The notes under the pieces are model-generated. The model worked only from the letters and a program-made list of their open reading frames with translations. It did no database searches and had not been told where the DNA came from. A DNA stretch of 64,000 nt, from positions 139,149 to 203,148 of the forward strand of contig NZ_JABELE010000005.1 in assembly GCF_013009345.1 (NCBI RefSeq), given 5' to 3'. Positions 26,612-35,367 of this stretch are shown piece after piece; the first letter of the stretch is position 1; each line of letters begins with the position of its first letter. Both the position numbers and the translations under genes were made by a program. Origin of the DNA: Acinetobacter geminorum (GTDB lineage Bacteria; Pseudomonadota; Gammaproteobacteria; Pseudomonadales; Moraxellaceae).

Positions 26612-27190
26612 ATGGGACACCGTTTAAGCAAAATCTATACACGCACAGGCGATTCAGGTACCACTGGTTTAGGCGATGGTTCTCGTGTTGCCAAGGATGA
26701 TTTACGAATTACGGCACTTGGTGATGTTGATGAACTCAACGCCATTATTGGGGTACTTCGTGCTCAAATTACAGATAGCCAAGTAACTAATAAGGCTGAT
26801 TGGGATAAAAGCTTAAGTCTGATTCAACATTGGCTTTTTGATTTAGGTGGAGAGGTTTGTATTCCAAATTACAATCTACTCCAGCCCGTTTGTATTGAAT
26901 TTCTTGAAAAAGAAATTGACCGTATGAATGAAGACTTACCGATGCTTAAGGAGTTTATTCTACCATCTGGTTCTTTATCTTGTAGTTATGCTCATCAAGC
27001 TCGTGCCGTTTGTCGTCGTGCAGAGCGATCACTCATGTCGGTGCAAACTCGTGATCAAAATATTCAAGCTACAGCACTTCAACTTTTAAACCGTCTATCT
27101 GACTGGTTATTTGTCGCATCGCGTGCTTTACAGCGTGCTGAGGGTGGACAAGAAGTGCTTTGGCAAAAAAATATTAATGAGATTATTTAA
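26612..27190 (+). CDS. Cob(I)alamin adenosyltransferase, PduO/MMAB type
   Basis: A 192-residue enzyme that makes adenosylcobalamin from cob(I)alamin and ATP. The ATP-binding N-terminus is KIYTRTGDSGTTGLGDGSRV, and the helical core holds SCSYAHQARAVCRRAERSL with the conserved R/E residues. Start at 26612 (MGHRLSK), with AGGA eight bases upstream; a longer frame adds MFRISI. Location after the B12 receptor fits a salvage role. Neighbouring B12-dependent enzymes are not in the window. Confidence 0.93.
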   Translation: MGHRLSKIYTRTGDSGTTGLGDGSRVAKDDLRITALGDVDELNAIIGVLRAQITDSQVTNKADWDKSLSLIQHWLFDLGGEVCIPNYNLLQPVCIEFLEKEIDRMNEDLPMLKEFILPSGSLSCSYAHQARAVCRRAERSLMSVQTRDQNIQATALQLLNRLSDWLFVASRALQRAEGGQEVLWQKNINEII

Positions 27191-27208
27191 AAATAGATTA
27201 GATTAAAC

Positions 27209-27238
27209 ATGGTCTCTACTCTTTTTAAAAGAGACCAT
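27209..27238. repeat. Hairpin between adenosyltransferase and glycerophosphodiesterase genes
   Basis: ATGGTCTCT and AGAGACCAT form a perfect 9-bp stem with a 12-nt loop. It is followed by AATC, not a T-run, so intrinsic termination on plus is uncertain. Confidence 0.5.
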
Positions 27239-27265
27239 AATCAAAAGATTTCATAGAAGAAAATT

Positions 27266-27979
27266 ATGCGCATTATTGGTCATCGTGGTGCACGCCGAGA
27301 AGCTCCTGAAAATACACTTGGTGGGTTTCAGCACATAAAAAATTTAGGTATTCGTGGTGTCGAATTTGATATTCGTCAGCTTCAAGACCAAGAGTTAGTT
27401 GTTATTCATGATGACAATTTTTTACGTACAGCTGGAGTCGATCAAATTGTAGAGCAGTCGACTTTGGCTCAAGCGTTATCATTCGATCATCGTCAAAGCT
27501 GGCCCAATTGGCCAGCTTCTGAACCAACACCTACACTTAAAGGTGTTTTAAACTTACTTGATAATTTCGATCATATTGAAGTTGAGGTTAAAGCTGTAAG
27601 AGATATGGCGTTAGCCGAACAATTCGTTCAAAAGCTTGAGACGGAATTACAGGGCTTTGAGAAAGTCGTAACAATCACAAGTTTTGATCTTCAAATTCTA
27701 ACTGCTTTACGCGATATAAACTCTCAATTTAAATGCGGATTGTTAGTTGAACTTCCAGTTGGCGCAACAGCGATTGAACTCGCGCATCAATATGGTTGCG
27801 GTCATATTGGTTGGCACGACCAGCTTGCAACAGATGAAGTGATTGAATTATCACATCAAGCTGGTTTGAACATCAGTGTCTGGACAGTAAATGATGTAGA
27901 AAGAGCAAAAAGGCTGCGTGATTTAGAGGTTCAGGGCTTAATTACAGATATTCCAACCACGATGTTACAAGCTTTATAA
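27266..27979 (+). CDS. Glycerophosphodiester phosphodiesterase
   Basis: A 237-residue GDPD-family TIM-barrel enzyme that hydrolyses glycerophosphodiesters to glycerol-3-phosphate and an alcohol. The catalytic signature is RIIGHRGARREAPENTLGGF (HR and E), with EFDIRQLQDQELVVIHDDNF (metal Glu/Asp and the second catalytic His) and a terminal SVWTVND. No signal peptide is seen, so it is cytosolic, as UgpQ is. It is followed by a terminator shared with the opposing gene. Confidence 0.93.
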   Translation: MRIIGHRGARREAPENTLGGFQHIKNLGIRGVEFDIRQLQDQELVVIHDDNFLRTAGVDQIVEQSTLAQALSFDHRQSWPNWPASEPTPTLKGVLNLLDNFDHIEVEVKAVRDMALAEQFVQKLETELQGFEKVVTITSFDLQILTALRDINSQFKCGLLVELPVGATAIELAHQYGCGHIGWHDQLATDEVIELSHQAGLNISVWTVNDVERAKRLRDLEVQGLITDIPTTMLQAL

Positions 27980-27985
27980 ATATAA

Positions 27986-28010
27986 AAAAGGTGGTAAAAA
28001 CCACCTTTTA
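27986..28010. terminator. Bidirectional terminator
   Basis: AAAAGGTGGT, loop AAAA, ACCACCTTTT. It lies between the convergent GDPD and META-domain genes and includes the end of the latter. Confidence 0.85.
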
Positions 28011-28541
28011 TTTCTTTTGTGCCTGAATGAGGCGCTGACCACTCTGGTCAAGTAGATATAGCGTATTACCTACGAGTTGAAAGCGTTGAATACGTTGCAA
28101 AGCATCTACCAGCTCTGCTTCTTGAGCCAAAGCACCATCACAGCTTGAATGACCTGCATTTACTTGCATATCAAGTTTTTGCTGACTGAAATTAAAGGTA
28201 TAACGACCAAAAACAGCATTACAGCCCGTATGGCCCGATACTGTTTTGACTGCTGAGTTCAGTGAAAGAGTTGGCCATTGGTTAAAGAATTTTGCCTTAT
28301 GACCACTGATCTGAGTGATCTGCCAATCAATATCTTGAATGCCATCTGGACTCACTCTCTTTTTTACAACAGGTGCTTGAGTCTGATGAGCTGTTCTTTT
28401 TGTTTGAACTTTTTTCGTACTTTGTTCGGGTGCACTTTGACATGCGGCTAATACAAGACTGATTGTGACCAAGACACATTTCAATGATAATTTTCTTGCA
28501 ATATCAATGCTGTTCTTTTTTTTCAATCGTTGTACGTTCAT
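28008..28541 (-). CDS. META-domain (HslJ-like) lipoprotein
   Basis: A 177-residue lipoprotein. The signal peptide KLSLKCVLVTISLVLAAC has a lipobox, and a basic Thr/Gln-rich linker follows. The META domain has the HTGCNAVFGRYTFN block and a second Cys (GHSSCDGA), typical of HslJ proteins tied to heat and envelope stress or motility in other bacteria. The start at 28541 (MNVQRLKKKN) has AGGAGA nine bases upstream; the longer frame lacks a site. Confidence 0.87.
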   Translation of the reverse strand: MNVQRLKKKNSIDIARKLSLKCVLVTISLVLAACQSAPEQSTKKVQTKRTAHQTQAPVVKKRVSPDGIQDIDWQITQISGHKAKFFNQWPTLSLNSAVKTVSGHTGCNAVFGRYTFNFSQQKLDMQVNAGHSSCDGALAQEAELVDALQRIQRFQLVGNTLYLLDQSGQRLIQAQKK

Positions 28542-28623
28542 TAAACAACTTCTCCTGCTTGAAAAACTCTTTGACATAGTTTAATTCTGTTACGGTTCTT
28601 TCAATACATCTGTACAATAATGC

Positions 28624-28648
28624 TAGTGATTCTCACTAAGCACGTGCT
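28624..28648. promoter_or_regulatory. Two adjacent palindromes upstream of the desaturase gene (candidate operator)
   Basis: TAGTGA-TTC-TCACTA at 28624-28638 and AGCACGTGCT at 28639-28648 are both perfect and adjacent. They lie in the divergent gap between the META lipoprotein and desaturase genes, about 100 bp before the desaturase start. Confidence 0.5.
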
Positions 28649-28749
28649 AATATGAAGGATAGAATAGCAATATATCTTGATGATTGGTTTTGCTATGTCG
28701 TTTTGTCTTTGTACCTTGTTTCACAAGGATTCTAGGAGCGCTGCCGGAT

Positions 28750-29922
28750 ATGACTTCCGCCCCACTCAAAGCCCCAATTAACTGGACCGCTAGCATTACC
28801 TTAATTGGTTTACCAATTCTTGCCGCAATAATAATCCCGATTTATGCGTATTATTATGATTTTAGTGTAAGCGCATGGGTAAGCTTATTTTTTCTTTTAG
28901 CTCTAAGTAGTATGGGGATTACTGCTGGTTACCATCGCCTTTGGGCTCACCGAGCTTATGAAGCGTCGTTACCGCTTAAAATTCTTTTAATGATCGGTGG
29001 AACATTTGCCGTGCAAAATAGTATTTTGTTCTGGGCATCTGGTCACCGTACTCACCATCGACATGTTGATGATGTTGATGAAGATCCATATTCAATTGAG
29101 CGTGGTTTTTGGTATGCGCATATGGGTTGGATGATCCGTGATCATTCACCATCTGAGCCAGACTTTAAAAATGCACCAGACCTACTCAATGATAAATTGG
29201 TCATGTTCCAGCATAAATACTATGGTTTACTCGTAGTTGCTGTTCATGTTGGTATTTTAGGCTTAATCGGTTGGGCAACTGGCGACCTATGGGGTGTAGT
29301 ACTCTTGGGTGGTCTAGTACGTTTAATCATTAGCCATCAAGTTACATTCTTTATTAACTCACTTTGTCATATGTTTGGTAAACGTCCTTATACAGACGAA
29401 AACTCAGCACGTGATAATTTCTGGTTAGCCATTGCCACTTGGGGCGAGGGTTACCACAACTATCACCATATCTTCCAATACGACTATCGTAATGGTGTGA
29501 AATGGTGGCAATATGACCCAACTAAATGGTTGATCTGGTCATGTTCTAAAATTGGTTTAGCTAAAAATTTACGTCGTATTCCAAGCTTTAATATTAAGAA
29601 AGCAGAACTGGCGATGAAATTTAAATACGCTGAACAAGACCTCGCTATTTATGGTCATGATGTAAATGCAGACATTACTCAAATGAAGCAACGTATTGCA
29701 CAAGAGTACGAAGCATTTACACACACCTTAAATGATTGGGCAAAACTTAAAGAACAAGAGTTACAAGCGAAAAAAGCAGCAATGGCTGAAAAGATTCATA
29801 GAATGGATCATAAGCTTAAAGTTGATTTCCAATTGCTTGAACATCGTCTAAGTCATCACCGTGAATGCTTAGAAACACTTATGCGTAGTGTTAAAAAGAA
29901 TACCAACGTGGTGTCAGACTAA
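28750..29922 (+). CDS. Acyl-CoA / fatty-acid delta-9 desaturase
   Basis: A 390-residue integral-membrane diiron desaturase that places a double bond in saturated acyl chains. The three histidine boxes are HRLWAHRAYE (HX4H), HRTHHRHVD (HX2HH) and EGYHNYHHIF (HX2HH). About four hydrophobic helices flank them. The C-terminal ~100 residues form a charged coiled-coil-like extension (MKQRIAQEYEAFTHTL... MDHKLKVDFQLLEHRL). The start at 28750 (MTSAPLKAP) is chosen over a frame 66 bases longer with no matching leader. Palindromes upstream suggest regulation. Confidence 0.93.
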   Translation: MTSAPLKAPINWTASITLIGLPILAAIIIPIYAYYYDFSVSAWVSLFFLLALSSMGITAGYHRLWAHRAYEASLPLKILLMIGGTFAVQNSILFWASGHRTHHRHVDDVDEDPYSIERGFWYAHMGWMIRDHSPSEPDFKNAPDLLNDKLVMFQHKYYGLLVVAVHVGILGLIGWATGDLWGVVLLGGLVRLIISHQVTFFINSLCHMFGKRPYTDENSARDNFWLAIATWGEGYHNYHHIFQYDYRNGVKWWQYDPTKWLIWSCSKIGLAKNLRRIPSFNIKKAELAMKFKYAEQDLAIYGHDVNADITQMKQRIAQEYEAFTHTLNDWAKLKEQELQAKKAAMAEKIHRMDHKLKVDFQLLEHRLSHHRECLETLMRSVKKNTNVVSD

Positions 29923-29937
29923 AATAAATTCTGATCT

Positions 29938-29967
29938 AAAATAGCTCTTTCGGGAGCTATTTTTATG
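29938..29967 (+). terminator. Terminator after the desaturase gene
   Basis: AAAATAGCTC, loop TTTCGG, GAGCTATTTTTA: a good GC-tipped stem with a T-run. Confidence 0.8.
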
Positions 29968-30021
29968 CCTACTTTTTAACTATGGTATAGTGAAACCTGC
30001 TCTTTCTATTTTGCTAAGCCT

Positions 30022-31464
30022 ATGCAGTTTAATCCGCTCTACCCTTCACTTCCGTCTAAATTATTTCATGTTCAGCAGCCATCACCTTTACGTGGTGCAA
30101 AAGTAGGACATTTTAACAGTGCTTTGGCTGATGAACTACAATGGTCAGAAGACGATAAAAATGCATGGGTTGAGATCTGTAGTGGACAGCGTACATTCCC
30201 TGAATTTCTACCTTTGGCAATGGTCTATGCTGGCCACCAATTTGGACAATGGGCAGGACAACTCGGCGATGGACGTGGCTTACTGATTGCGCAAATACTC
30301 AATACAAAGGGTCAAACCATCGATCTACACCTCAAAGGTGCAGGCCCTACCCCTTATTCAAGAATGGGAGATGGACGAGCAGTATTACGCTCTGTGGTAC
30401 GTGAATATTTAGCCGGACATGCTTTAAATGCTTTAGGTGTCGCATCTAGTCATGCAGTCGGTTTCACAACCTCGACTCAAGGCGTACAGCGCGAAAAACT
30501 AGAGTTAGGCGCAATGCTACTCAGAACATCTGAATGTCATATCCGTTTAGGGCATTTTGAATGGATTAATCAATATGCGCCTGAATTGCTGTCAGAATTC
30601 ACTCAAAAATGTATTGAATGGCATTATCCAGAATGCCTAGAAACCGAAAATCCAACTCTATCTTTTGCAAAAAAGGTGGTTGAGCGTACTGCGATCATGA
30701 TTGCAAAATGGCAATTGGTTGGATTTGCTCATGGTGTGATGAATACTGATAACTTAAATATTACCGGCTCAACACTCGATTTTGGGCCATATGGTTTTAT
30801 GGAGCGTTTCCGCCCCAACTGGATCAACAATCACTCAGATTACCAAGGTCGTTATACTTATCAAAATCAACCGAGTATAGGCCATTGGAACTTATGGACG
30901 TGGCTAAACAACTTAATTCCTCTCGCTGAATCTGAACAAAAAGATGAGTTCAAAGAAGAGTTAGCACGTTGCTTAGAACAATTTGAACCAATCTTTTTAG
31001 AACACTATGGACAAGGTTTATGTCAAAAAATGGGACTTCCTCATTTCCATAAAGACAGTCTTGATTGTAGTTTTGCGTTTTTAAGAATCTTACAAACTGA
31101 ACAACTCGATTACACTCAAAGTTTTATTCGTCTTCAAAATAAAGAATTCAAAGCTTTACGAGATGATTGTCTTGATATTCGACAGTTTGATGAGTTTCTT
31201 AGCCAATATGAAAGCATTCGTGAACATCAAGATATTGATGAGCTGGATGCGAATATGCAAAAAGCAAATCCAGTTTATATTTTGCGTAATCACATGGCGC
31301 AGCGTGCTATTGAAGCAGCTGAACGAGATGATTTTAGTGAAGTAGATCGTTTATTTAAACTACTTAATCATCCTTACACAAGACAACCAGAGCTTGAGCA
31401 ACCACAAGATTTAGGGCCGTTACCAAGTGATGTTCCAGATGTAGCAGTGAGCTGTTCGTCTTAA
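30022..31464 (+). CDS. selO: Protein adenylyltransferase SelO (YdiU/UPF0061)
   Basis: A 480-residue pseudokinase-fold enzyme that AMPylates proteins, as established for E. coli SelO. The nucleotide-binding lysine is in DLHLKGAGPTPYSRMGDGRAVLR, the metal Asn/Asp are in GVMNTDNLNI and the DFGPYGFM motif follows. The C-terminus ends SCSS, where eukaryotic relatives carry selenocysteine; here it is cysteine. It is monocistronic and followed by a 13-bp hairpin at 31478-31513. Confidence 0.95.
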   Translation: MQFNPLYPSLPSKLFHVQQPSPLRGAKVGHFNSALADELQWSEDDKNAWVEICSGQRTFPEFLPLAMVYAGHQFGQWAGQLGDGRGLLIAQILNTKGQTIDLHLKGAGPTPYSRMGDGRAVLRSVVREYLAGHALNALGVASSHAVGFTTSTQGVQREKLELGAMLLRTSECHIRLGHFEWINQYAPELLSEFTQKCIEWHYPECLETENPTLSFAKKVVERTAIMIAKWQLVGFAHGVMNTDNLNITGSTLDFGPYGFMERFRPNWINNHSDYQGRYTYQNQPSIGHWNLWTWLNNLIPLAESEQKDEFKEELARCLEQFEPIFLEHYGQGLCQKMGLPHFHKDSLDCSFAFLRILQTEQLDYTQSFIRLQNKEFKALRDDCLDIRQFDEFLSQYESIREHQDIDELDANMQKANPVYILRNHMAQRAIEAAERDDFSEVDRLFKLLNHPYTRQPELEQPQDLGPLPSDVPDVAVSCSS

Positions 31465-31477
31465 TATTAAAAAACTA

Positions 31478-31513
31478 AACTCTCTTAAGTCATTCTCAAC
31501 ACTTAAGAGAGTT
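31478..31513. terminator. 13-bp perfect hairpin after selO
   Basis: AACTCTCTTAAGT, 10-nt loop, ACTTAAGAGAGTT. No T-run follows, so termination may be Rho-assisted or the stem may protect the mRNA end. Confidence 0.5.
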
Positions 31514-31535
31514 CATTGAGTATAAAAAATAATAT

Positions 31536-32117
31536 ATGAAAATTAGCCCCTTCATTATTTGCACACTTCTTATCATTCCACTGGGAATCGCTTTTTATAA
31601 TTATGAAAAATATTTACCGACTTTTACGTCAAGTCATCAAGCACTCTCAAATGAAGAAATATTAGAACTCATAAAGACCAAGCAAGTTACCTCAATTGAA
31701 GTGTTTAAAAACCAACGCCTACTTCTACTTAAAAATAATGAAGAGGTAATTCGGCAATATCCGATTCGTCTCGGCTTTAATCCCAAAGGACATAAACACT
31801 TTAAAAATGATGGTAAAACACCAGAAGGGATTTATTCTATAGATTGGCGAAACTCACAAAGTGCTTACTATAAATCGCTGCATATTTCCTATCCCGATGC
31901 GAAAGATATTGCTTATGCCAAGCAACATAATCAACCAACGGGAGGAGATATCATGATTCATGGATCCGTTCCAAAATCATTAATATCGATGCCTTTTAGC
32001 TCGACTTATATGCCCCATAAGGATTGGACCTTAGGATGTATCGCTGTTAGAAATGTAGATATAGATGAAATTTGGCAATTAGTACCCAATCACACCAAGA
32101 TTATAATTTATCCATAA
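31536..32117 (+). CDS. YkuD-fold (L,D-transpeptidase-like) protein
   Basis: A 193-residue protein with one N-terminal membrane anchor or uncleaved signal (FIICTLLIIPLGIAFY). The YkuD domain shows IMIHGS followed by KDWTLGCIAVRN, with the catalytic Cys in TLGC. The canonical SHGC histidine next to the Cys is replaced by Leu, as in the YafK-like subgroup. It would act in the periplasm on peptidoglycan or on peptidoglycan-lipoprotein links; transpeptidase versus amidase activity cannot be told. The ribosome-binding site is weak. Confidence 0.87.
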   Translation: MKISPFIICTLLIIPLGIAFYNYEKYLPTFTSSHQALSNEEILELIKTKQVTSIEVFKNQRLLLLKNNEEVIRQYPIRLGFNPKGHKHFKNDGKTPEGIYSIDWRNSQSAYYKSLHISYPDAKDIAYAKQHNQPTGGDIMIHGSVPKSLISMPFSSTYMPHKDWTLGCIAVRNVDIDEIWQLVPNHTKIIIYP

Positions 32118-32127
32118 CTCTTTAAAA

Positions 32128-32169
32128 CTATCCACATTTTCTGTGGATAACATTGTGGTTATCCACAGA
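32128..32169. promoter_or_regulatory. DnaA-box cluster forming a hairpin between convergent genes
   Basis: TGTGGATAA at 32142-32150 and TTATCCACA at 32159-32167 are both perfect consensus DnaA boxes in inverted orientation. They sit within a perfect 12-bp stem (TCTGTGGATAAC and GTTATCCACAGA, 6-nt loop). A third, 8-of-9 box (CTATCCACA) lies at 32128-32136. It may instead be simply a terminator-type hairpin. Confidence 0.6.
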
Positions 32170-32186
32170 ATAACTTTTATGAAGAC

Positions 32187-32873
32187 TTACTCTTCAGGAT
32201 ATTCAAAGCGATAACCTACACCATAAACTGCTTGAATCCACTCATGACGGTTACCAGTTTCAGCCGCTTCACTAATTTTTCGGCGCAAGTTTTTGATATG
32301 GCTGTCAATCACACGATCGGCAACATCAAAGCTATCTGGATTAATGTGATCTAATAATTGTGCACGTGAATAAACTTGCCCCACATGCTCTAAAAATAGC
32401 TCAAGTAAGCGAAATTCGGTTGGCGTTAAGCTCAACGATTTTTGTTGATACCAAATTCTTTGTTGTGCTTTATCAATTCGGAAAGAATCATTTTGCTCAG
32501 GCTCGGCCTTACGCTCTAAACGACGTAGCACAGCTTGTACACGAGCAACTAACTCTTTGGGACTAAATGGCTTACAGACATAATCATCAGCACCCATGTT
32601 AAGACCTAATACTCGGTCAATTTCTTCGGTGCGGGCCGTAACCATAATAATCGGTAAATCTGATTGTTCACGAACCTTACGGCAAATCGTTAAACCATCC
32701 ATTCGTGGAACCATTAAGTCCAAAATCATCAAATTTGGTTTACGTTGCTGGAAGCTCGCATAGGCATCTTGACCATCATGAAACATACTTACTTCAAAAC
32801 CGGCAGCTTCAAGATAATCACGCACCAAATGCGCTAATTCGACTTCATCTTCAACCAACATCACATGCTTCAT
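32187..32873 (-). CDS. baeR: Response regulator BaeR
   Basis: A 228-residue OmpR-type regulator. The receiver domain has the acidic pair in MLVEDEVEL, the phospho-acceptor Asp in LMILDLMVPRMDG, Thr in IMVTART and Lys in DYVCKPFSPKEL. The C-terminal winged helix is seen in SLTPTEFRLLELFLEH and VIDSHIKNLRRKI...YGVGYRF. It is paired with a sensor kinase 21 bp upstream in the order baeS-baeR. In A. baumannii BaeSR is known to influence efflux pump expression; envelope stress sensing is inferred by analogy. Confidence 0.9.
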   Translation of the reverse strand: MKHVMLVEDEVELAHLVRDYLEAAGFEVSMFHDGQDAYASFQQRKPNLMILDLMVPRMDGLTICRKVREQSDLPIIMVTARTEEIDRVLGLNMGADDYVCKPFSPKELVARVQAVLRRLERKAEPEQNDSFRIDKAQQRIWYQQKSLSLTPTEFRLLELFLEHVGQVYSRAQLLDHINPDSFDVADRVIDSHIKNLRRKISEAAETGNRHEWIQAVYGVGYRFEYPEE

Positions 32874-32894
32874 GAGATATTTTTCCTTTTATAT

Positions 32895-34559
32895 TTAACT
32901 CTGCTTTTTAAAAGTAAGTACACAACGTAAACCACCTAATGGTGAATGTTCAAAACTGAGTGTACCACCAAGTGCCTGCGCAATCTTACAAGACAAAGCT
33001 AAGCCCAGCCCTGTTCCACCTGTACTACGCGTACGCGAATCATCTACGCGATAGAAACGTTCACCTAAACGGGATAACTGCTCATCACTTAAACCAAACG
33101 GACTGTCATCCACATACAAAGTCCACTCTTGAGGAGTCTGACTTGTATGAATATGAATTTTGCCACCTGTTTCCGTGTAACGAATACTATTACTAATTAA
33201 ATTAACAACAATCTGTTTAAACCGATCACGATCTAATAATAGCGGAGAACTTGTTCCTTCAACTTGAATTTCGAGACCAGCCTGCTCAAGTTTTGGTTTA
33301 AAGTTTTCAACTTCTTGTAATACTACTTCCCAAGGATTTACAGAACTCAAATAACACTTAAGCTGCTGAGCATCTGCCTGCGCTAAGTCTGCAAGATCTT
33401 GGGTCAATTTTTTCAGACTTGAAACCTGACGCATCATCGCATCTAAATGTTCTGGGGTTGCTTTTCGAATCCCGTCTTGCATCGCTTCAATTTGCGCTTG
33501 CAATACAGCCAAAGGAGTTTTTAACTCATGAGAAGTATCGGCCACCCATTGACGTCGTGACTCTTCATGCTGATGTAAAATCTCTGCCAAATGGTTCAAT
33601 TGAGTTGATAAATCACCTAACTCATCATTTCGCTTAATGACTACTTGATGTTGATAATTTCCTTTGGTTAATTCATTGGTTGCATTTAATAAACGCTGAA
33701 TTGGCTTTTTAAAATAAGTCGCCATTAACAGCGCTGCAACTAGACTTGATAGTAAAGTTAAAGCATAAATTAAGAGTAAATAACGCTTTTGATTACTAAA
33801 GAAATTAATACTCAAAGCATCTTCTTTATCTAAAACTGGCTTTAAACCTAAATATCCAACAACTTGATTGTTTAAGATAATCGGCCGAAATGACATCTGA
33901 TCTGAAGAAGGCGGCTCACCTACAACAAACTGGTGCCGTGCATCATATAAAGATAAACGGGAACTCAAACCCAAACGGTCAGGCAAAGCAATAAAACGCT
34001 TCTTCCCATTTTGGGTTTCAATATCTTTTAAGCTCCCCTTCTTTGATTTATTTTTATCATCACTTGGGCGAAATTGGTTTGCACTTAAGGGGAATCTTAG
34101 CCCTTCAAAGGGTTGATATTGAGAAGGTAAATTTTGCTCAAGCGTTCTTAACTCTTCATCACTAAAAATAGTATTTTTATTGGTCGGTGCAACTTGCGGT
34201 GAAATATTAATAAGGGCATGTTCATCGAAAGAATGCTGCTGTATGGCAATATCATATTGTCGACGAAGCCACCACTGTGAGAGACGATCATAGTCGTCAG
34301 GAGCTGCGGTTCCTTCAATTTGTAAAATCTGTGCCTGAATCGCATTTCCCCAATCATGGTACACGGTATAGACATCACCCAGATTGGTAATGAGACGATC
34401 TAGCTTCTGCATTTCAACGTCAGCCACGTATTTGGCAAAGTTCTTTTGCATTGTCCAGTGCAAAACGCTCAAGCTTGCAGTCGCAATAAGCAATGTGGTG
34501 AACAAGACTGTCAAAAATAACCGTAATGCAATGGGAACACGTAGAACGTTCAAAAGCAC
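32895..34559 (-). CDS. baeS: Sensor histidine kinase BaeS
   Basis: A 554-residue inner-membrane sensor. Helix 1 is LRLFLTVLFTTLLIATASL, a periplasmic sensor of about 220 residues follows, then helix 2 (YLLLIYALTLLSSLVAALLMA), HAMP (KKPIQRLLNATNELTKGNY), the phospho-acceptor His in WVADTSHELKTPLAVLQAQ, and the ATPase N box (NLISNSIRY) and G box (STGGTGLGLALSCKI). The start appears to be GTG at 34559 with GAGAGA nearby. The sensor domain is larger than in E. coli BaeS. It is divergent from a small lipoprotein gene. Confidence 0.9.
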   Translation of the reverse strand: MLLNVLRVPIALRLFLTVLFTTLLIATASLSVLHWTMQKNFAKYVADVEMQKLDRLITNLGDVYTVYHDWGNAIQAQILQIEGTAAPDDYDRLSQWWLRRQYDIAIQQHSFDEHALINISPQVAPTNKNTIFSDEELRTLEQNLPSQYQPFEGLRFPLSANQFRPSDDKNKSKKGSLKDIETQNGKKRFIALPDRLGLSSRLSLYDARHQFVVGEPPSSDQMSFRPIILNNQVVGYLGLKPVLDKEDALSINFFSNQKRYLLLIYALTLLSSLVAALLMATYFKKPIQRLLNATNELTKGNYQHQVVIKRNDELGDLSTQLNHLAEILHQHEESRRQWVADTSHELKTPLAVLQAQIEAMQDGIRKATPEHLDAMMRQVSSLKKLTQDLADLAQADAQQLKCYLSSVNPWEVVLQEVENFKPKLEQAGLEIQVEGTSSPLLLDRDRFKQIVVNLISNSIRYTETGGKIHIHTSQTPQEWTLYVDDSPFGLSDEQLSRLGERFYRVDDSRTRSTGGTGLGLALSCKIAQALGGTLSFEHSPLGGLRCVLTFKKQS

Positions 34560-34629
34560 TCTCTCATTTTTACCCTATATTTTGCATTGTAACCAACAAC
34601 GAAAAGAAAAACTCTCCATTGTTTCTACA

Positions 34630-34662
34630 TCTTTATTATCTAATCTTTATTATCTAATCTTT
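34630..34662. promoter_or_regulatory. Tandem 14-bp repeats in the baeS / lipoprotein divergent gap
   Basis: Two perfect head-to-tail copies of TCTTTATTATCTAA (34630-34643, 34644-34657) plus a partial third. Tandem direct repeats suit OmpR-family dimers, so BaeR binding is a candidate. The repeat may also contain a -10 element. Confidence 0.45.
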
Positions 34663-34699
34663 AACCCATCAGTAAACACAACATTAAAGGGCTTTAGAT

Positions 34700-35077
34700 A
34701 TGAAAATGACGGCAAAAATTGCATTATTCAGTGCGGCAATTGTAACAATGGGAAGTTTGGCTGCGTGTCAATCGACAACTCAACCACCTAAACCAGAGCG
34801 TGGAATGATGCAAGATGGCCCACGTGAGGGTCACCACCGTATGAAGCACCGTGAGTTCACTCCAGAACAAAAAGCTGCATGGGAACAGCGCCGCGCAGAA
34901 CGTCAAGCTCGCTTTGAACAAATCCAAAAAGCATGTGATGGTAAAGCGAATGGACAAACAGTAAATGTTCAAGTTGGAGATAAGACACTTGAAGGTACTT
35001 GTAACCTTCGTTTTGAACCAAAGCGCCCTCAACCTCCAGTTAACGCTCCTGCTCCAGTACCAACTCCAGCAAAATAA
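34700..35077 (+). CDS. Small lipoprotein, divergent from baeS
   Basis: A 125-residue protein with a lipobox (MGSLAAC, Cys at about residue 23) and a basic, His/Arg/Gln-rich mature region (HHRMKHREFTPEQKAAWEQR). The FTPEQKAAWEQRRAERQARFEQIQKAC segment resembles helices of the Spy/CpxP type, and a Cys pair follows; the tail is Pro-rich. In enterobacteria Spy is under BaeR control, so this may be the local reporter of the system, which is inference. AAAGGG lies nine bases before the ATG. Confidence 0.75.
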   Translation: MKMTAKIALFSAAIVTMGSLAACQSTTQPPKPERGMMQDGPREGHHRMKHREFTPEQKAAWEQRRAERQARFEQIQKACDGKANGQTVNVQVGDKTLEGTCNLRFEPKRPQPPVNAPAPVPTPAK

Positions 35078-35093
35078 TTCTAAAATTATGAAA

Positions 35094-35123
35094 CAAAAAG
35101 GCGCCTATAGGCGCCTTTTTGTT
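35094..35123 (+). terminator. Terminator after the small lipoprotein gene
   Basis: AAAAAGGCGCC, loop TAT, AGGCGCCTTTTTG: a strong GC-rich stem with a T-run. Confidence 0.9.
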
Positions 35124-35367
35124 TATACATAACTGTTTACGATTTTGACTATTTGTATCATATAAACATAACCAAAAGTGTTTACACTCAAAGCACTTAG
35201 CTAGTTTAAGCATTTTTTTCTTGACTTTGCAGTCACAAAGTAAAGGTCCTGAGGTGCTTGTGCAGTTATGCAAGTTGTTGCACGATGTAATAGTCCAAGG
35301 TGCCTCATGGCACATTCTCATAGATTAAGATTATAACTCTGGTTTCACCAGTATTGAGGAACCCGAT

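Noticed and set aside
35040..35321. Minus-strand 93-codon frame after the small lipoprotein
   Set aside because: It crosses a strong terminator and the lipoprotein coding end, has no family match and no start signal.
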